Origin: an uncultured Pelagibacteraceae bacterium
GTDB taxonomy: Bacteria > Pseudomonadota > Alphaproteobacteria > Pelagibacterales > Pelagibacteraceae
Reading direction: 5' to 3'
DNA length: 64,000 bases
Assembly (NCBI GenBank): GCA_902634485.1
Contig: CACPKA010000002.1
Location: 17,169-81,168 of the forward strand
Part shown: in pieces, positions 16,276 to 23,265 of the stretch
How the letters are laid out: each line of letters starts with the position of its first letter
Numbering within the stretch: the stretch's first letter is position 1
Translations under genes and position numbers: made by a program
Notes under the pieces: generated by a model
The model's input: the letters and a program-made list of their open reading frames with translations, nothing else
The model's database searches: none
Told to the model about the DNA's origin: nothing

Positions 16276-17127
16276 TTAATCAGCTAATCCATCTGATCTA
16301 GCTACATTTCTCTCTAAGTGAATTGGTAATACTTTTCCATATATTGCTTTTGAATGTTCGGGTGTATTTACTCTCCACGGATCCATTACATAAGCAGGTA
16401 TACACATATATCTTGAAAGTTTGCCTTCAATTTTTGTAACTCTGTGCAATGTAAAACGTCCTTTAAATATTTGTAAATCTCCTGGCTCTAATTTTAACTG
16501 ACGCACTCTTGTTCGATCTCCATTTATTACTTTTTTAACTTCTTCAAAATTTTCATTTCCTGGTGCACGAATATTCGGACAGTACTCAAATATTCCTCCT
16601 TTTTCGGGTTTTTGTATCATTAAACTTAAAGTAAATTCACAACTATCAAAATGCCAAGGAAGGACTCCTTCTGGCTTCATAACATTGTATGCATGACAAG
16701 CTAAAGGATCTGCCCATCTATAAATTGGAGAAACACCTAAACACGCAGAAACAAATCTTAAAAGTTCTTCTGTTTCGTAAAGATATTTCATTTCAGAATT
16801 TTTTGGGAAACAATCTGAATTTAAATATCCGTTATATCTACTCATAAAAGTTCTTTTTGGATGATCTTTTGGTAGTTTTGGGTCATCTTCGGCATAAAGA
16901 TAAGGATTTATGCTTTCTTTTGACATGTAAACTTCTCCTAATTGTTTTTTTAATTCTAAATTCATTATTTCTAAAGACTTAGGTAAGATAAAATTAGGTA
17001 TTGTAGAACAACTAAATTGATCTAGTTCTTCTTTACATTTTTTAATTAAATTTTTAACTGTTGGAGAGTTTAAGTCATAAATTGGATACTTTTCTAAATC
17101 TACTATTGACTTAAGTCTTTCGATCAC
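16276..17127 (-). CDS. Fe(II)/2-oxoglutarate-type oxygenase
   Basis: A 283-residue protein with the facial triad of 2OG-dependent non-heme iron oxygenases: WHFDSCEF gives H159 and D161, and FTLHRVT gives H228. An arginine about 11 residues later (R239) could bind 2-oxoglutarate. The aspartate in HxD argues for hydroxylation or dealkylation rather than halogenation. It overlaps the nucleotidyltransferase gene by 4 bases in the operon. Substrate unknown; a small amine or its derivative is a guess from neighbours. Confidence 0.75.
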   Translation of the reverse strand: MIERLKSIVDLEKYPIYDLNSPTVKNLIKKCKEELDQFSCSTIPNFILPKSLEIMNLELKKQLGEVYMSKESINPYLYAEDDPKLPKDHPKRTFMSRYNGYLNSDCFPKNSEMKYLYETEELLRFVSACLGVSPIYRWADPLACHAYNVMKPEGVLPWHFDSCEFTLSLMIQKPEKGGIFEYCPNIRAPGNENFEEVKKVINGDRTRVRQLKLEPGDLQIFKGRFTLHRVTKIEGKLSRYMCIPAYVMDPWRVNTPEHSKAIYGKVLPIHLERNVARSDGLAD

Positions 17128-17498
17128 TTCAATTCTCCATCCTCTCTCATTTTTGCTCTAATTTTAGTTGCTGAAATTTTTTGTATTTCTTCAGGCATAA
17201 CTATCTCTTCTATTTTATAACCAACTCCTCTTCCGTAGCAAATGTTGGTTATATTGGGCACTAAAACAATTTTAAATCTTCCTTCGTATTTTGGATTTAA
17301 TCTTTCTTCTATTTTTTTCTTTACCGTTTCAAAATCAAAAGGATTATCATCAACTCCTTGCACATCTCTAATCTGAATACAAACTTGACCAGTTTTTTTT
17401 ATAATTTCTTCAAATAAAGCGTAATGGCCATCATGAAAAGGCTGCCATCTTCCTAGCATTTGTGCTGTTGGTTTTTTATTATCCCATTGATAGGACAT
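17124..17498 (-). CDS. Small nucleotidyltransferase (cytidylyltransferase-like)
   Basis: A 124-residue single-domain nucleotidyltransferase of the HxGH superfamily. GRWQPFHDGHYALFE (about 17-31) holds the HDGH signature, and ISATKIR (about 111-117) is the C-terminal ISSTxIR-like motif. It would transfer CMP or AMP to a phosphorylated or phosphonate-like acceptor. It shares one base with the kinase gene upstream, suggesting consecutive steps. The pair recalls the Cj1415/Cj1416 genes of the Campylobacter phosphoramidate pathway, but no other gene of that pathway is here. Confidence 0.75.
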   Translation of the reverse strand: MSYQWDNKKPTAQMLGRWQPFHDGHYALFEEIIKKTGQVCIQIRDVQGVDDNPFDFETVKKKIEERLNPKYEGRFKIVLVPNITNICYGRGVGYKIEEIVMPEEIQKISATKIRAKMREDGELK

Positions 17499-17905
17499 TA
17501 TTTTAAATCCTCCGCAATTTTAGATGCCCACACTTTAGCATCTTGTGTTGTAACATGAAAATTAAATTTTTCAGGTTTTACAAACATTTGGTTTGTGTCT
17601 TCAAATCTTCCTTCTTTAATAGTATCCACCCAAACAATATAGTCTGCAGGAAATAGCTTTCTAGCTTCTGGTGTTGGACAAATAAAATCAGCTATAACAA
17701 TATTTCCTTCCTTTTTTAATTTAATTGCTGCTTCAGACATTCTTTTTGCCTGCCTTTTTCTACCTTCCGCAGAAAAATCCCAATCATTGGCTGTTTTTCT
17801 AATTTCATCCGCATTTAATCTTTTTGATTTAATTAATGTAGCTAACTCGTTTGCTAAAGTTGTTTTCCCTGCACCAGGCAATCCCATAATTAAAATTACT
17901 TTCAT
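17498..17905 (-). CDS. APS-kinase-like small-molecule kinase
   Basis: A 135-residue P-loop kinase related to adenylylsulfate kinase (CysC). It has Walker A GLPGAGKTT (about 7-15), NADEIRK (about 30-36), FSAEGRKRQAKRMSEAA and IADFICPTPEAR, in the order seen in APS kinases. It is about 60 residues shorter than typical CysC. No sulfate adenylyltransferase is nearby, so APS is an unlikely substrate. It overlaps the M24 and nucleotidyltransferase genes by one base each. The phosphoryl acceptor is unknown. Confidence 0.75.
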   Translation of the reverse strand: MKVILIMGLPGAGKTTLANELATLIKSKRLNADEIRKTANDWDFSAEGRKRQAKRMSEAAIKLKKEGNIVIADFICPTPEARKLFPADYIVWVDTIKEGRFEDTNQMFVKPEKFNFHVTTQDAKVWASKIAEDLK

Positions 17906-19140
17906 TAAATACTTTCTAAAGGATGATGGGACATAAGTTCAAGATTATTTTCACCAACTAAATATTGTTGTTCAAGTTTAACCCCTTCTTTACCACCTAC
18001 TTTTCCAATATAGCTTTCCAACGTGATGGTCATATTTTTTTCAAAATAACCTTCTCTTTGTCCTCCATCAGTTGGATATTTTATTTGAGGCCACTCATCA
18101 CACAAACCAATACCATGAAGCATGCATGAATATCTATTTCCATAATATTGCTCAGGTAATTTCCAAGATTTTTCCGTAAATTCTAAAAAAGATGTTCCTT
18201 GTTTAATTAATCTACAATTATGATTTATTTGTTCCATTGCCATAGAATATAATTTTTTTTGACTATCACTAAATTTATGACCTTCAACAAATGTTCTTGA
18301 TATATCTGCACAGTACCCATATGGACCAACCATATCGGTATCAAAAGAAACAATTTCTCCTTTTTGTATTACTTTATTGCCACTTTCTTGCATCCATGGA
18401 TTTGTTCTTTCGCCAGAAGATAAAATTCTACATTCAATCCATTCGCCTCCATGTTCAATATTAGTTTTATGTAAAATTGACCAAAGCTCATCTTCAGTCA
18501 TGCCAGCTTTTAATTCGTTACGCATTTTAGCTACACCAATTTCAGCTACATCTATTGCAGCTTTCATACATTTTAATTCTTCGGGAGATTTAATAACTCT
18601 TGCTTGTTCTAAAATTAATTTAGCATCTACAACTTTAATATCTGCTTTATTTAAAGCTGTTACTGCAGGTCCATTTAAAACATCTATAGCTATTTTTTTA
18701 TTTTTAAAATAATTATTTGATAAGTCTTTAATTTCATTAACCCACTTTTTTAATTGTGAACTTGCTTGATCTCCATTACTAAAGTAATCCCAGGTTATTG
18801 ATGGTCTTATTTCGTCTATTAAATTTAAATGGCTAGATAATCCTTCGCAATTAAAATATTCATATAAAATTGTAGGTCCATTAACTGGCACAAAACAATA
18901 ACGAGTTAAGTTATGCATATTATAAACACTCATGTTTACAGTGTCTAAAGCATATCTAATATTTACGGGATCAAATAACATACAAGCTTCTAAATTATTT
19001 TTTTCTAACTCTTTTTTAACCCTGTCTAGTCTATAAGATCTAAGTTTATCAAAATTAATTTCATCTTCACTTAATCTTTTTTTAGTAATAAAATTTGAAT
19101 TAGACTTTGAATCTGGGTTTATCTTTCTTTTAAATCTCAT
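17905..19140 (-). CDS. DddP-like M24-family protein (candidate DMSP lyase; creatinase/prolidase fold)
   Basis: A 411-residue pita-bread-fold protein. Metal ligands can be placed at D267, D279 (YGYCADISRTF), H342 (MLHGIGLCDEWP), E375 (TLESYIG) and E390 (KLEQQYL). Y337 and D348 have the same spacing around H342 as the Y366/D377 pair around H371 in DddP, as I remember the published structure. The N-terminal LFDPVNIRYA...NM region also resembles DddP more than prolidase. DddP cleaves DMSP to acrylate and DMS. A different amine or peptide substrate remains possible. Confidence 0.72.
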   Translation of the reverse strand: MRFKRKINPDSKSNSNFITKKRLSEDEINFDKLRSYRLDRVKKELEKNNLEACMLFDPVNIRYALDTVNMSVYNMHNLTRYCFVPVNGPTILYEYFNCEGLSSHLNLIDEIRPSITWDYFSNGDQASSQLKKWVNEIKDLSNNYFKNKKIAIDVLNGPAVTALNKADIKVVDAKLILEQARVIKSPEELKCMKAAIDVAEIGVAKMRNELKAGMTEDELWSILHKTNIEHGGEWIECRILSSGERTNPWMQESGNKVIQKGEIVSFDTDMVGPYGYCADISRTFVEGHKFSDSQKKLYSMAMEQINHNCRLIKQGTSFLEFTEKSWKLPEQYYGNRYSCMLHGIGLCDEWPQIKYPTDGGQREGYFEKNMTITLESYIGKVGGKEGVKLEQQYLVGENNLELMSHHPLESI

Positions 19141-19141
19141 A

Positions 19142-20335
19142 TCAAACTATATTCGTTGCTACCCATTTGTGAAAATGATGCGTAGGATTATCCATAATTG
19201 GTGAAAAGTTACCTCCATTATATGATGGAGAGTTTCTACCTTCTTGCATGCCTTCAATAATATGTACATCTTCTATCTGCACATCTCTCCATAATTTATG
19301 ATTTTGTTTTCTTAAAAATTTATATTTTTTTGAATTAGCGGCTTTATCACCCACATAATATATTTCCATATGTTCAATAGTGTATTTATGGTTAACCGGC
19401 TCTAACCAATAAGCATAATAATGATCTTTGTGTACCCCTAACATTACGTTTGGAAATAATGCAACATATTCTGCTATATGTTCTTTATCTTTGGGCCAAT
19501 TAGGAAAACAAGGAAATTTTTCTTTTCCTTTAAGTCTTGGATTGTAAACAGTTGTTCCTTGACCAGCAAAGCGATTTGGTAATCCTTGTATGTGGTAATG
19601 ATCTTCGATTTTTGAATAAGAATTTAATCCTGGGTGCACCCATGGTAAGTGATAACTCTCACAATAATTTTCAATTGCAAACTTCCAATTACAATTAGCT
19701 CTTAATTGAAAATATCCATAATCATTAGAATGTGAAATTAGTTTTCTATCTTTCTCTGGCCAAAATTTCTTCCATCTATCGCTAAGTGGTTTAATATATT
19801 TCGCAAATGGAATTTCGTTATTACCTATATTTATCATTATTAAATCTAACCAGACGGCTGATCTAATTTCTTTTAAACCACTATCTGATTTATTAAAATC
19901 TTTTGTAGTATGTTTGTTCATACCTCCAATATGTGGAGTAGCAATTAAATTGCCTTCTGTACTATAAGCCCATGAATGATAAGGACATCTTATTGCATTT
20001 TTAATATTGCATGGTTTTTGTAATATTTTATAGCCTCGATGGCTACATACATTATGAAAAACTCTTATTTTATTTTTTTTATCTCTTAAAATTATAATTG
20101 GCAAATCGAGCAAATTAAAAGGTTTTGCATCACCTTTGTTTGGTACTGAGCTTGCTACTCCAACAACTATCCATTTATCTTCGAACAGTTTTTTTCTTTC
20201 AATTTTTGTATATTCTTGGCTTGTATAGCATTCGTTTGGTAAACCGTGTGATTCTTCTATTGGTTTACTAACAACATCCAGCTTTGCCTTGCTGATTAAC
20301 TTATATACCTCTCCATTGCTCTTGCCATTAATCAT
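19142..20335 (-). CDS. Rieske non-heme iron oxygenase, quaternary-amine type
   Basis: About 397 residues. The Rieske 2Fe-2S motif is CSHRGYK...CPYHSW. The mononuclear iron site is NWKFAIENYCESYHLPWVH with a later IEDVHIIEGMQEG acid. The residue bridging the two centres is glutamate (ESYH), as in carnitine and glycine-betaine oxygenases, so N-demethylation or cleavage of a quaternary amine is likely. The ORF can extend to a GTG at 20371, which would leave 20 bases to the divergent gene; the ATG at 20335 is preferred. No dedicated reductase is seen in the window. Confidence 0.83.
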   Translation of the reverse strand: MINGKSNGEVYKLISKAKLDVVSKPIEESHGLPNECYTSQEYTKIERKKLFEDKWIVVGVASSVPNKGDAKPFNLLDLPIIILRDKKNKIRVFHNVCSHRGYKILQKPCNIKNAIRCPYHSWAYSTEGNLIATPHIGGMNKHTTKDFNKSDSGLKEIRSAVWLDLIMINIGNNEIPFAKYIKPLSDRWKKFWPEKDRKLISHSNDYGYFQLRANCNWKFAIENYCESYHLPWVHPGLNSYSKIEDHYHIQGLPNRFAGQGTTVYNPRLKGKEKFPCFPNWPKDKEHIAEYVALFPNVMLGVHKDHYYAYWLEPVNHKYTIEHMEIYYVGDKAANSKKYKFLRKQNHKLWRDVQIEDVHIIEGMQEGRNSPSYNGGNFSPIMDNPTHHFHKWVATNIV

Positions 20336-20391
20336 ATAAAATCTTACCACTGGCCAAGCTTTTATCAACACATTTCAAATAGTCTCATGTA

Positions 20392-21165
20392 ATGAATTTT
20401 GTAGACAGAATTTTTAAAATAGATAATTATCCTGCAATGAATTTTTCAATAGAAATAGGTCCCCATACTGACCTTGAAACGTTACCTACAATTAAGGACG
20501 TTTATATTACAATGTTGCCTGGAGGAGATTATACAGAAACTGCACAAAAAGCTGGTGATTTAGTAAAAAAAGGTTTTAATCCTATCCCCCATTTTCCAGC
20601 TAGATCAATTGTAGATGAGGCTCAACTAAATGACTATGTTTCTCGCTGTAAAAACCTTGGGGTTAAACAAGCTTTAGTAATTGGAGGTAGTAGAGAACCT
20701 CTAGGAATATTTGATAGTTCTATACAGATTTTAGAGACAGGGTATTTCGAAGGCTTAAAGATAGGAATCGCTGGACATCCTGAGGGGAGTCCTGATATAT
20801 CCGATTCAAATTTAGAAAAAGCTATGAAAGATAAAAAGCCTTATGCTGATTATATAGTAACTCAATGGTTGCTAGATTCTCAAAAAATCATAGATTTTAT
20901 TTCTAAACAATCTATACCAGTTCATGTTGGAATTACTGGGCCACTTAAAATAACTAGCCTAATTAAATTTGCTAATATTGTTGGTGCAAAAAATTCCTTA
21001 AATTTTCTTAAATCTAATTTTAGTAAGGCACTAGATTTAATGAAACCTAAAGACCCTAATGAATTAATTGGGAAAGTAAAAGATTTTTCGAAAAACTTCC
21101 ACATTTATACATTCGGCGGCTTGAAGGAAACTAACAAGTGGTTGAAGGAGAATAATTATGTCTAA
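20392..21165 (+). CDS. Methylenetetrahydrofolate reductase (MetF)-like protein
   Basis: A 257-residue TIM-barrel protein of the MetF family, somewhat shorter than usual (~290). Recognisable parts are FSIEIGPHTD near residue 18, an ITMLPGGDYTETAQKAG segment, PIPHFPARS, GGSREPLG, IGIAGHPEGSP and a VHVGITGPL strand. It overlaps the following GcvT-like gene by 8 bases. In such pairs it probably oxidises 5-methyl-THF, made by the partner, back to 5,10-methylene-THF. Direction of use is inference. Confidence 0.8.
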   Translation: MNFVDRIFKIDNYPAMNFSIEIGPHTDLETLPTIKDVYITMLPGGDYTETAQKAGDLVKKGFNPIPHFPARSIVDEAQLNDYVSRCKNLGVKQALVIGGSREPLGIFDSSIQILETGYFEGLKIGIAGHPEGSPDISDSNLEKAMKDKKPYADYIVTQWLLDSQKIIDFISKQSIPVHVGITGPLKITSLIKFANIVGAKNSLNFLKSNFSKALDLMKPKDPNELIGKVKDFSKNFHIYTFGGLKETNKWLKENNYV

Positions 21166-22516
21166 TGAGTTTGATTATACTAAGTTAAAACAGACTACTT
21201 CAGTAGATCAATCTGATCGTGAAGTCCCATATAACTTAAGACAAAGCGGTCCAACTAAAGTTGAAATGTTAATATCGACTAGGGTACGAAAATCACCTTA
21301 TTGGCATTTATCAATGCAAGCCGGATGTTGGAGAGCGACAGTATATAATCGTATTTATCATCCAAGAGGATATGTAAAACCAGAAGATGGTGGAGCAATG
21401 GTTGAGTATGATGCAATTGTAAATCATGTAACTATGTGGAACGTAGCAGTTGAAAGACAAATAAGAGTCAAAGGTCCCGATGCGGAAAAATTTACTGATT
21501 ATGTAATAACAAGAGATGCAACTAAAATTTCACCAATGAGAGCCAGATATGTAATATTATGCAATGCTTATGGCGGGGTTTTAAATGACCCAATTCTTCT
21601 TAGAATTTCAAAAGATGAGTTTTGGTTTTCTTTGTCAGATTCTGATATTGGAATGTATCTTCAGGGTGTTAACTCTGATGGAAGATTTAATTGTACAATA
21701 GAGGAAATTGATGCGTGTCCAGTACAAATACAAGGGCCAAAATCTAAAGCTTTAATGAAAGATCTTTGTGGAGATCAATTTGATTTAGACAACATGCCTT
21801 TTTATGGACTAGCAGAAGCTAAAATTGGAGGAAGAAGTTGCGTTATTTCTCAATCTGGTTTTTCTGGCGAAGCTGGCTACGAAATATATTTAAGAAATGC
21901 AACTTTGTATGCTGATGATATGTGGAATGCTGTCCTTGAAGCAGGAAAAAAACATAATTTGATGGTTATAGCTCCTGCACACCATAGAAGAATACAAGCA
22001 GGAATTCTCTCATGGGGACAAGATATGGATCAACAACATAATCCTTTTCAATGTAACTTAGGTTATCAAGTTTCATTATCTGGTAAAGGTGAATGGAATA
22101 AAAAAACTGACTATATAGGTAAAGCTGTTTTAGAAAAAATGGGAGCTGAAATAAAAGCTGGTAAAAAACCTTATAAACTTCAATTAGTGGGTTTTGAACT
22201 TGGTGGAAAACCAATAGAAGATTATGCTCCTGATTTTTGGCTTATTTCAAATGCTGATGGTGGAGATCCAGTTGGTTTCATTACATCACCTTGGTATCAT
22301 CCTGAGAAGAAAAAAAATATAGCTATGGGATATGTTCCATTTGATGGAACCTTAAATGCAAACGGTTTTCCTAAAGGAAAAGTGGGTACTAAATATAAAA
22401 TTCACTTACCAGAAAAATATTCTGAAACTCCTGGTGAGCCTGTAGATGCTGTTGTTGTAGATATACCTTTTAAAGAGTCTTATAACGCTAATACAAGAGA
22501 AGTTGTAAAAGGATAA
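21158..22516 (+). CDS. GcvT-family THF-dependent methyltransferase, DmdA/LigM-like
   Basis: A 452-residue protein with GcvT N- and C-terminal domains. Motifs include VAVERQIRVKGPDAEKF (about 91-107), IQGPKSKALM, GFSGEAGYEIYL and a C-terminal GYVPFDG region. It is longer than DmdA (~370) and GcvT (~370) and closer in length to the LigM O-demethylase (~470). It likely moves a methyl group from an O-, S- or N-methylated substrate to tetrahydrofolate. The overlapping MetF-like gene supports this. The substrate is not identifiable from sequence. Confidence 0.75.
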   Translation: MSNEFDYTKLKQTTSVDQSDREVPYNLRQSGPTKVEMLISTRVRKSPYWHLSMQAGCWRATVYNRIYHPRGYVKPEDGGAMVEYDAIVNHVTMWNVAVERQIRVKGPDAEKFTDYVITRDATKISPMRARYVILCNAYGGVLNDPILLRISKDEFWFSLSDSDIGMYLQGVNSDGRFNCTIEEIDACPVQIQGPKSKALMKDLCGDQFDLDNMPFYGLAEAKIGGRSCVISQSGFSGEAGYEIYLRNATLYADDMWNAVLEAGKKHNLMVIAPAHHRRIQAGILSWGQDMDQQHNPFQCNLGYQVSLSGKGEWNKKTDYIGKAVLEKMGAEIKAGKKPYKLQLVGFELGGKPIEDYAPDFWLISNADGGDPVGFITSPWYHPEKKKNIAMGYVPFDGTLNANGFPKGKVGTKYKIHLPEKYSETPGEPVDAVVVDIPFKESYNANTREVVKG

Positions 22517-22521
22517 AAATT

Positions 22522-22544
22522 TTTGGGGGATAAACTCCCCCAAA
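22522..22544 (+). other. GC-rich intergenic hairpin after the GcvT-like gene
   Basis: TTTGGGGG (22522-22529) and CCCCCAAA (22537-22544) form a perfect 8-bp stem with a 7-base loop, five bases after the upstream stop codon and eight before the next ATG. Runs of five G and five C stand out in this AT-rich sequence. No U-tract follows on either strand, so it is not a classical intrinsic terminator. It may stabilise the 3' end of the upstream mRNA or attenuate readthrough. Confidence 0.6.
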
Positions 22545-22552
22545 TTAAAAAA

Positions 22553-23098
22553 ATGTTTGCTGAATTTTTAAATATAGTTTTCTCGTCAATAAAATTAGAC
22601 AAAAATCTCTATAGAAATAGTAAAAATTTTGGAGAAGCCGCTATTTATTTTGCTGGTCTTATAATGATACTTGATGGAGTGGCTGGCGCAGTGGCAGCAA
22701 ATACATTCGTAAAAACATCAATCGGTATTGCGGGACTATCAGCTATTTTAACATGGTTTGTGTGGGCATTATTTATTTATGTCATTGGTGTAAAAATTTT
22801 CCCAGACAGAGAGACAAATGTTCCTTTTAAAAAAGTTTTGATTGGTGTCGGATACGCACATGCTCCGGGATTATTAAGATTTTTTGCTGTTACACCAGAA
22901 ATAGTAATACCAATCATTTTTATCACTCAATTTTGGATTTTCGCTTCGTTAATAATATCTACAAAGCAAATTTTAAATTTAAAATCTAATTTTAAATCCT
23001 TTGGTGTAATTTTTTTATCTTTTTTAATAATTGCTATTGTTTCAGTTTCTTTTGTAATAAGTAGAATGGAAGCTTTGCAAATAAACAGTTTCAGTTAA
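22553..23098 (+). CDS. YIP1-family membrane protein
   Basis: About 181 residues with an N-terminal amphipathic stretch and five hydrophobic segments, a YIP1-like layout (IYFAGLIMILDGVAGAVAA, WFVWALFIYVIGVKIFP, VLIGVGYAHAPGLLRFFAV). The ORF track starts at a TTG inside the preceding hairpin (22523); the ATG at 22553 is a better start and leaves the hairpin intergenic. No function is known for bacterial YIP1 proteins. Its stop overlaps that of the convergent small ORF (TTAA). Confidence 0.8.
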   Translation: MFAEFLNIVFSSIKLDKNLYRNSKNFGEAAIYFAGLIMILDGVAGAVAANTFVKTSIGIAGLSAILTWFVWALFIYVIGVKIFPDRETNVPFKKVLIGVGYAHAPGLLRFFAVTPEIVIPIIFITQFWIFASLIISTKQILNLKSNFKSFGVIFLSFLIIAIVSVSFVISRMEALQINSFS

Positions 23099-23265
23099 AC
23101 AGGAAAAATAGTTTTTGAAGTTTTGCATGAATTGCAAATTTTAAAACCTATTAAAATTAAATTTTGATTAACACTTTCGTTTTTTTTTTTACATTCTTCA
23201 CACAAACTATTAAATTCTTTTAAATTTTTTTCTATTTTCTTTTTATTTTTTATTTGCTTAATCAT
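23095..23265 (-). CDS. 56-residue Cys4 (two CxxC) small protein, not in ORF track
   Basis: Translated by hand from the minus strand. It begins MIKQIKNKKK, has CEEC at residues 22-25 and CNSC at 44-47, and ends KTIFPV before TAA. Two CxxC knuckles about 18 residues apart suggest a minimal zinc ribbon or redox protein; the N-terminal third is lysine-rich. Its ATG overlaps the DUF3726 stop (ATGATTAA), a typical coupled junction in this window, and the ORF fills the otherwise empty space before the YIP1 gene. Family unknown to me. Confidence 0.6.
   Translation of the reverse strand: MIKQIKNKKKIEKNLKEFNSLCEECKKKNESVNQNLILIGFKICNSCKTSKTIFPV

Noticed and set aside
17498-17905. CysC (adenylylsulfate kinase) for sulfate assimilation.
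   Set aside because: The protein is far shorter than CysC, no sulfurylase gene is near, and the neighbours are oxygenases and a nucleotidyltransferase.
21158-22516. Calling the GcvT-like gene dmdA (DMSP demethylase).
   Set aside because: It is about 80 residues longer than DmdA and its motifs differ from the DmdA sequences I remember. A broader DmdA/LigM-like label is safer.
22522-22544. Hairpin as a Rho-independent terminator.
   Set aside because: No run of T follows the stem on the plus strand, and on the minus strand an A-run comes first. It is kept only as a structural element.
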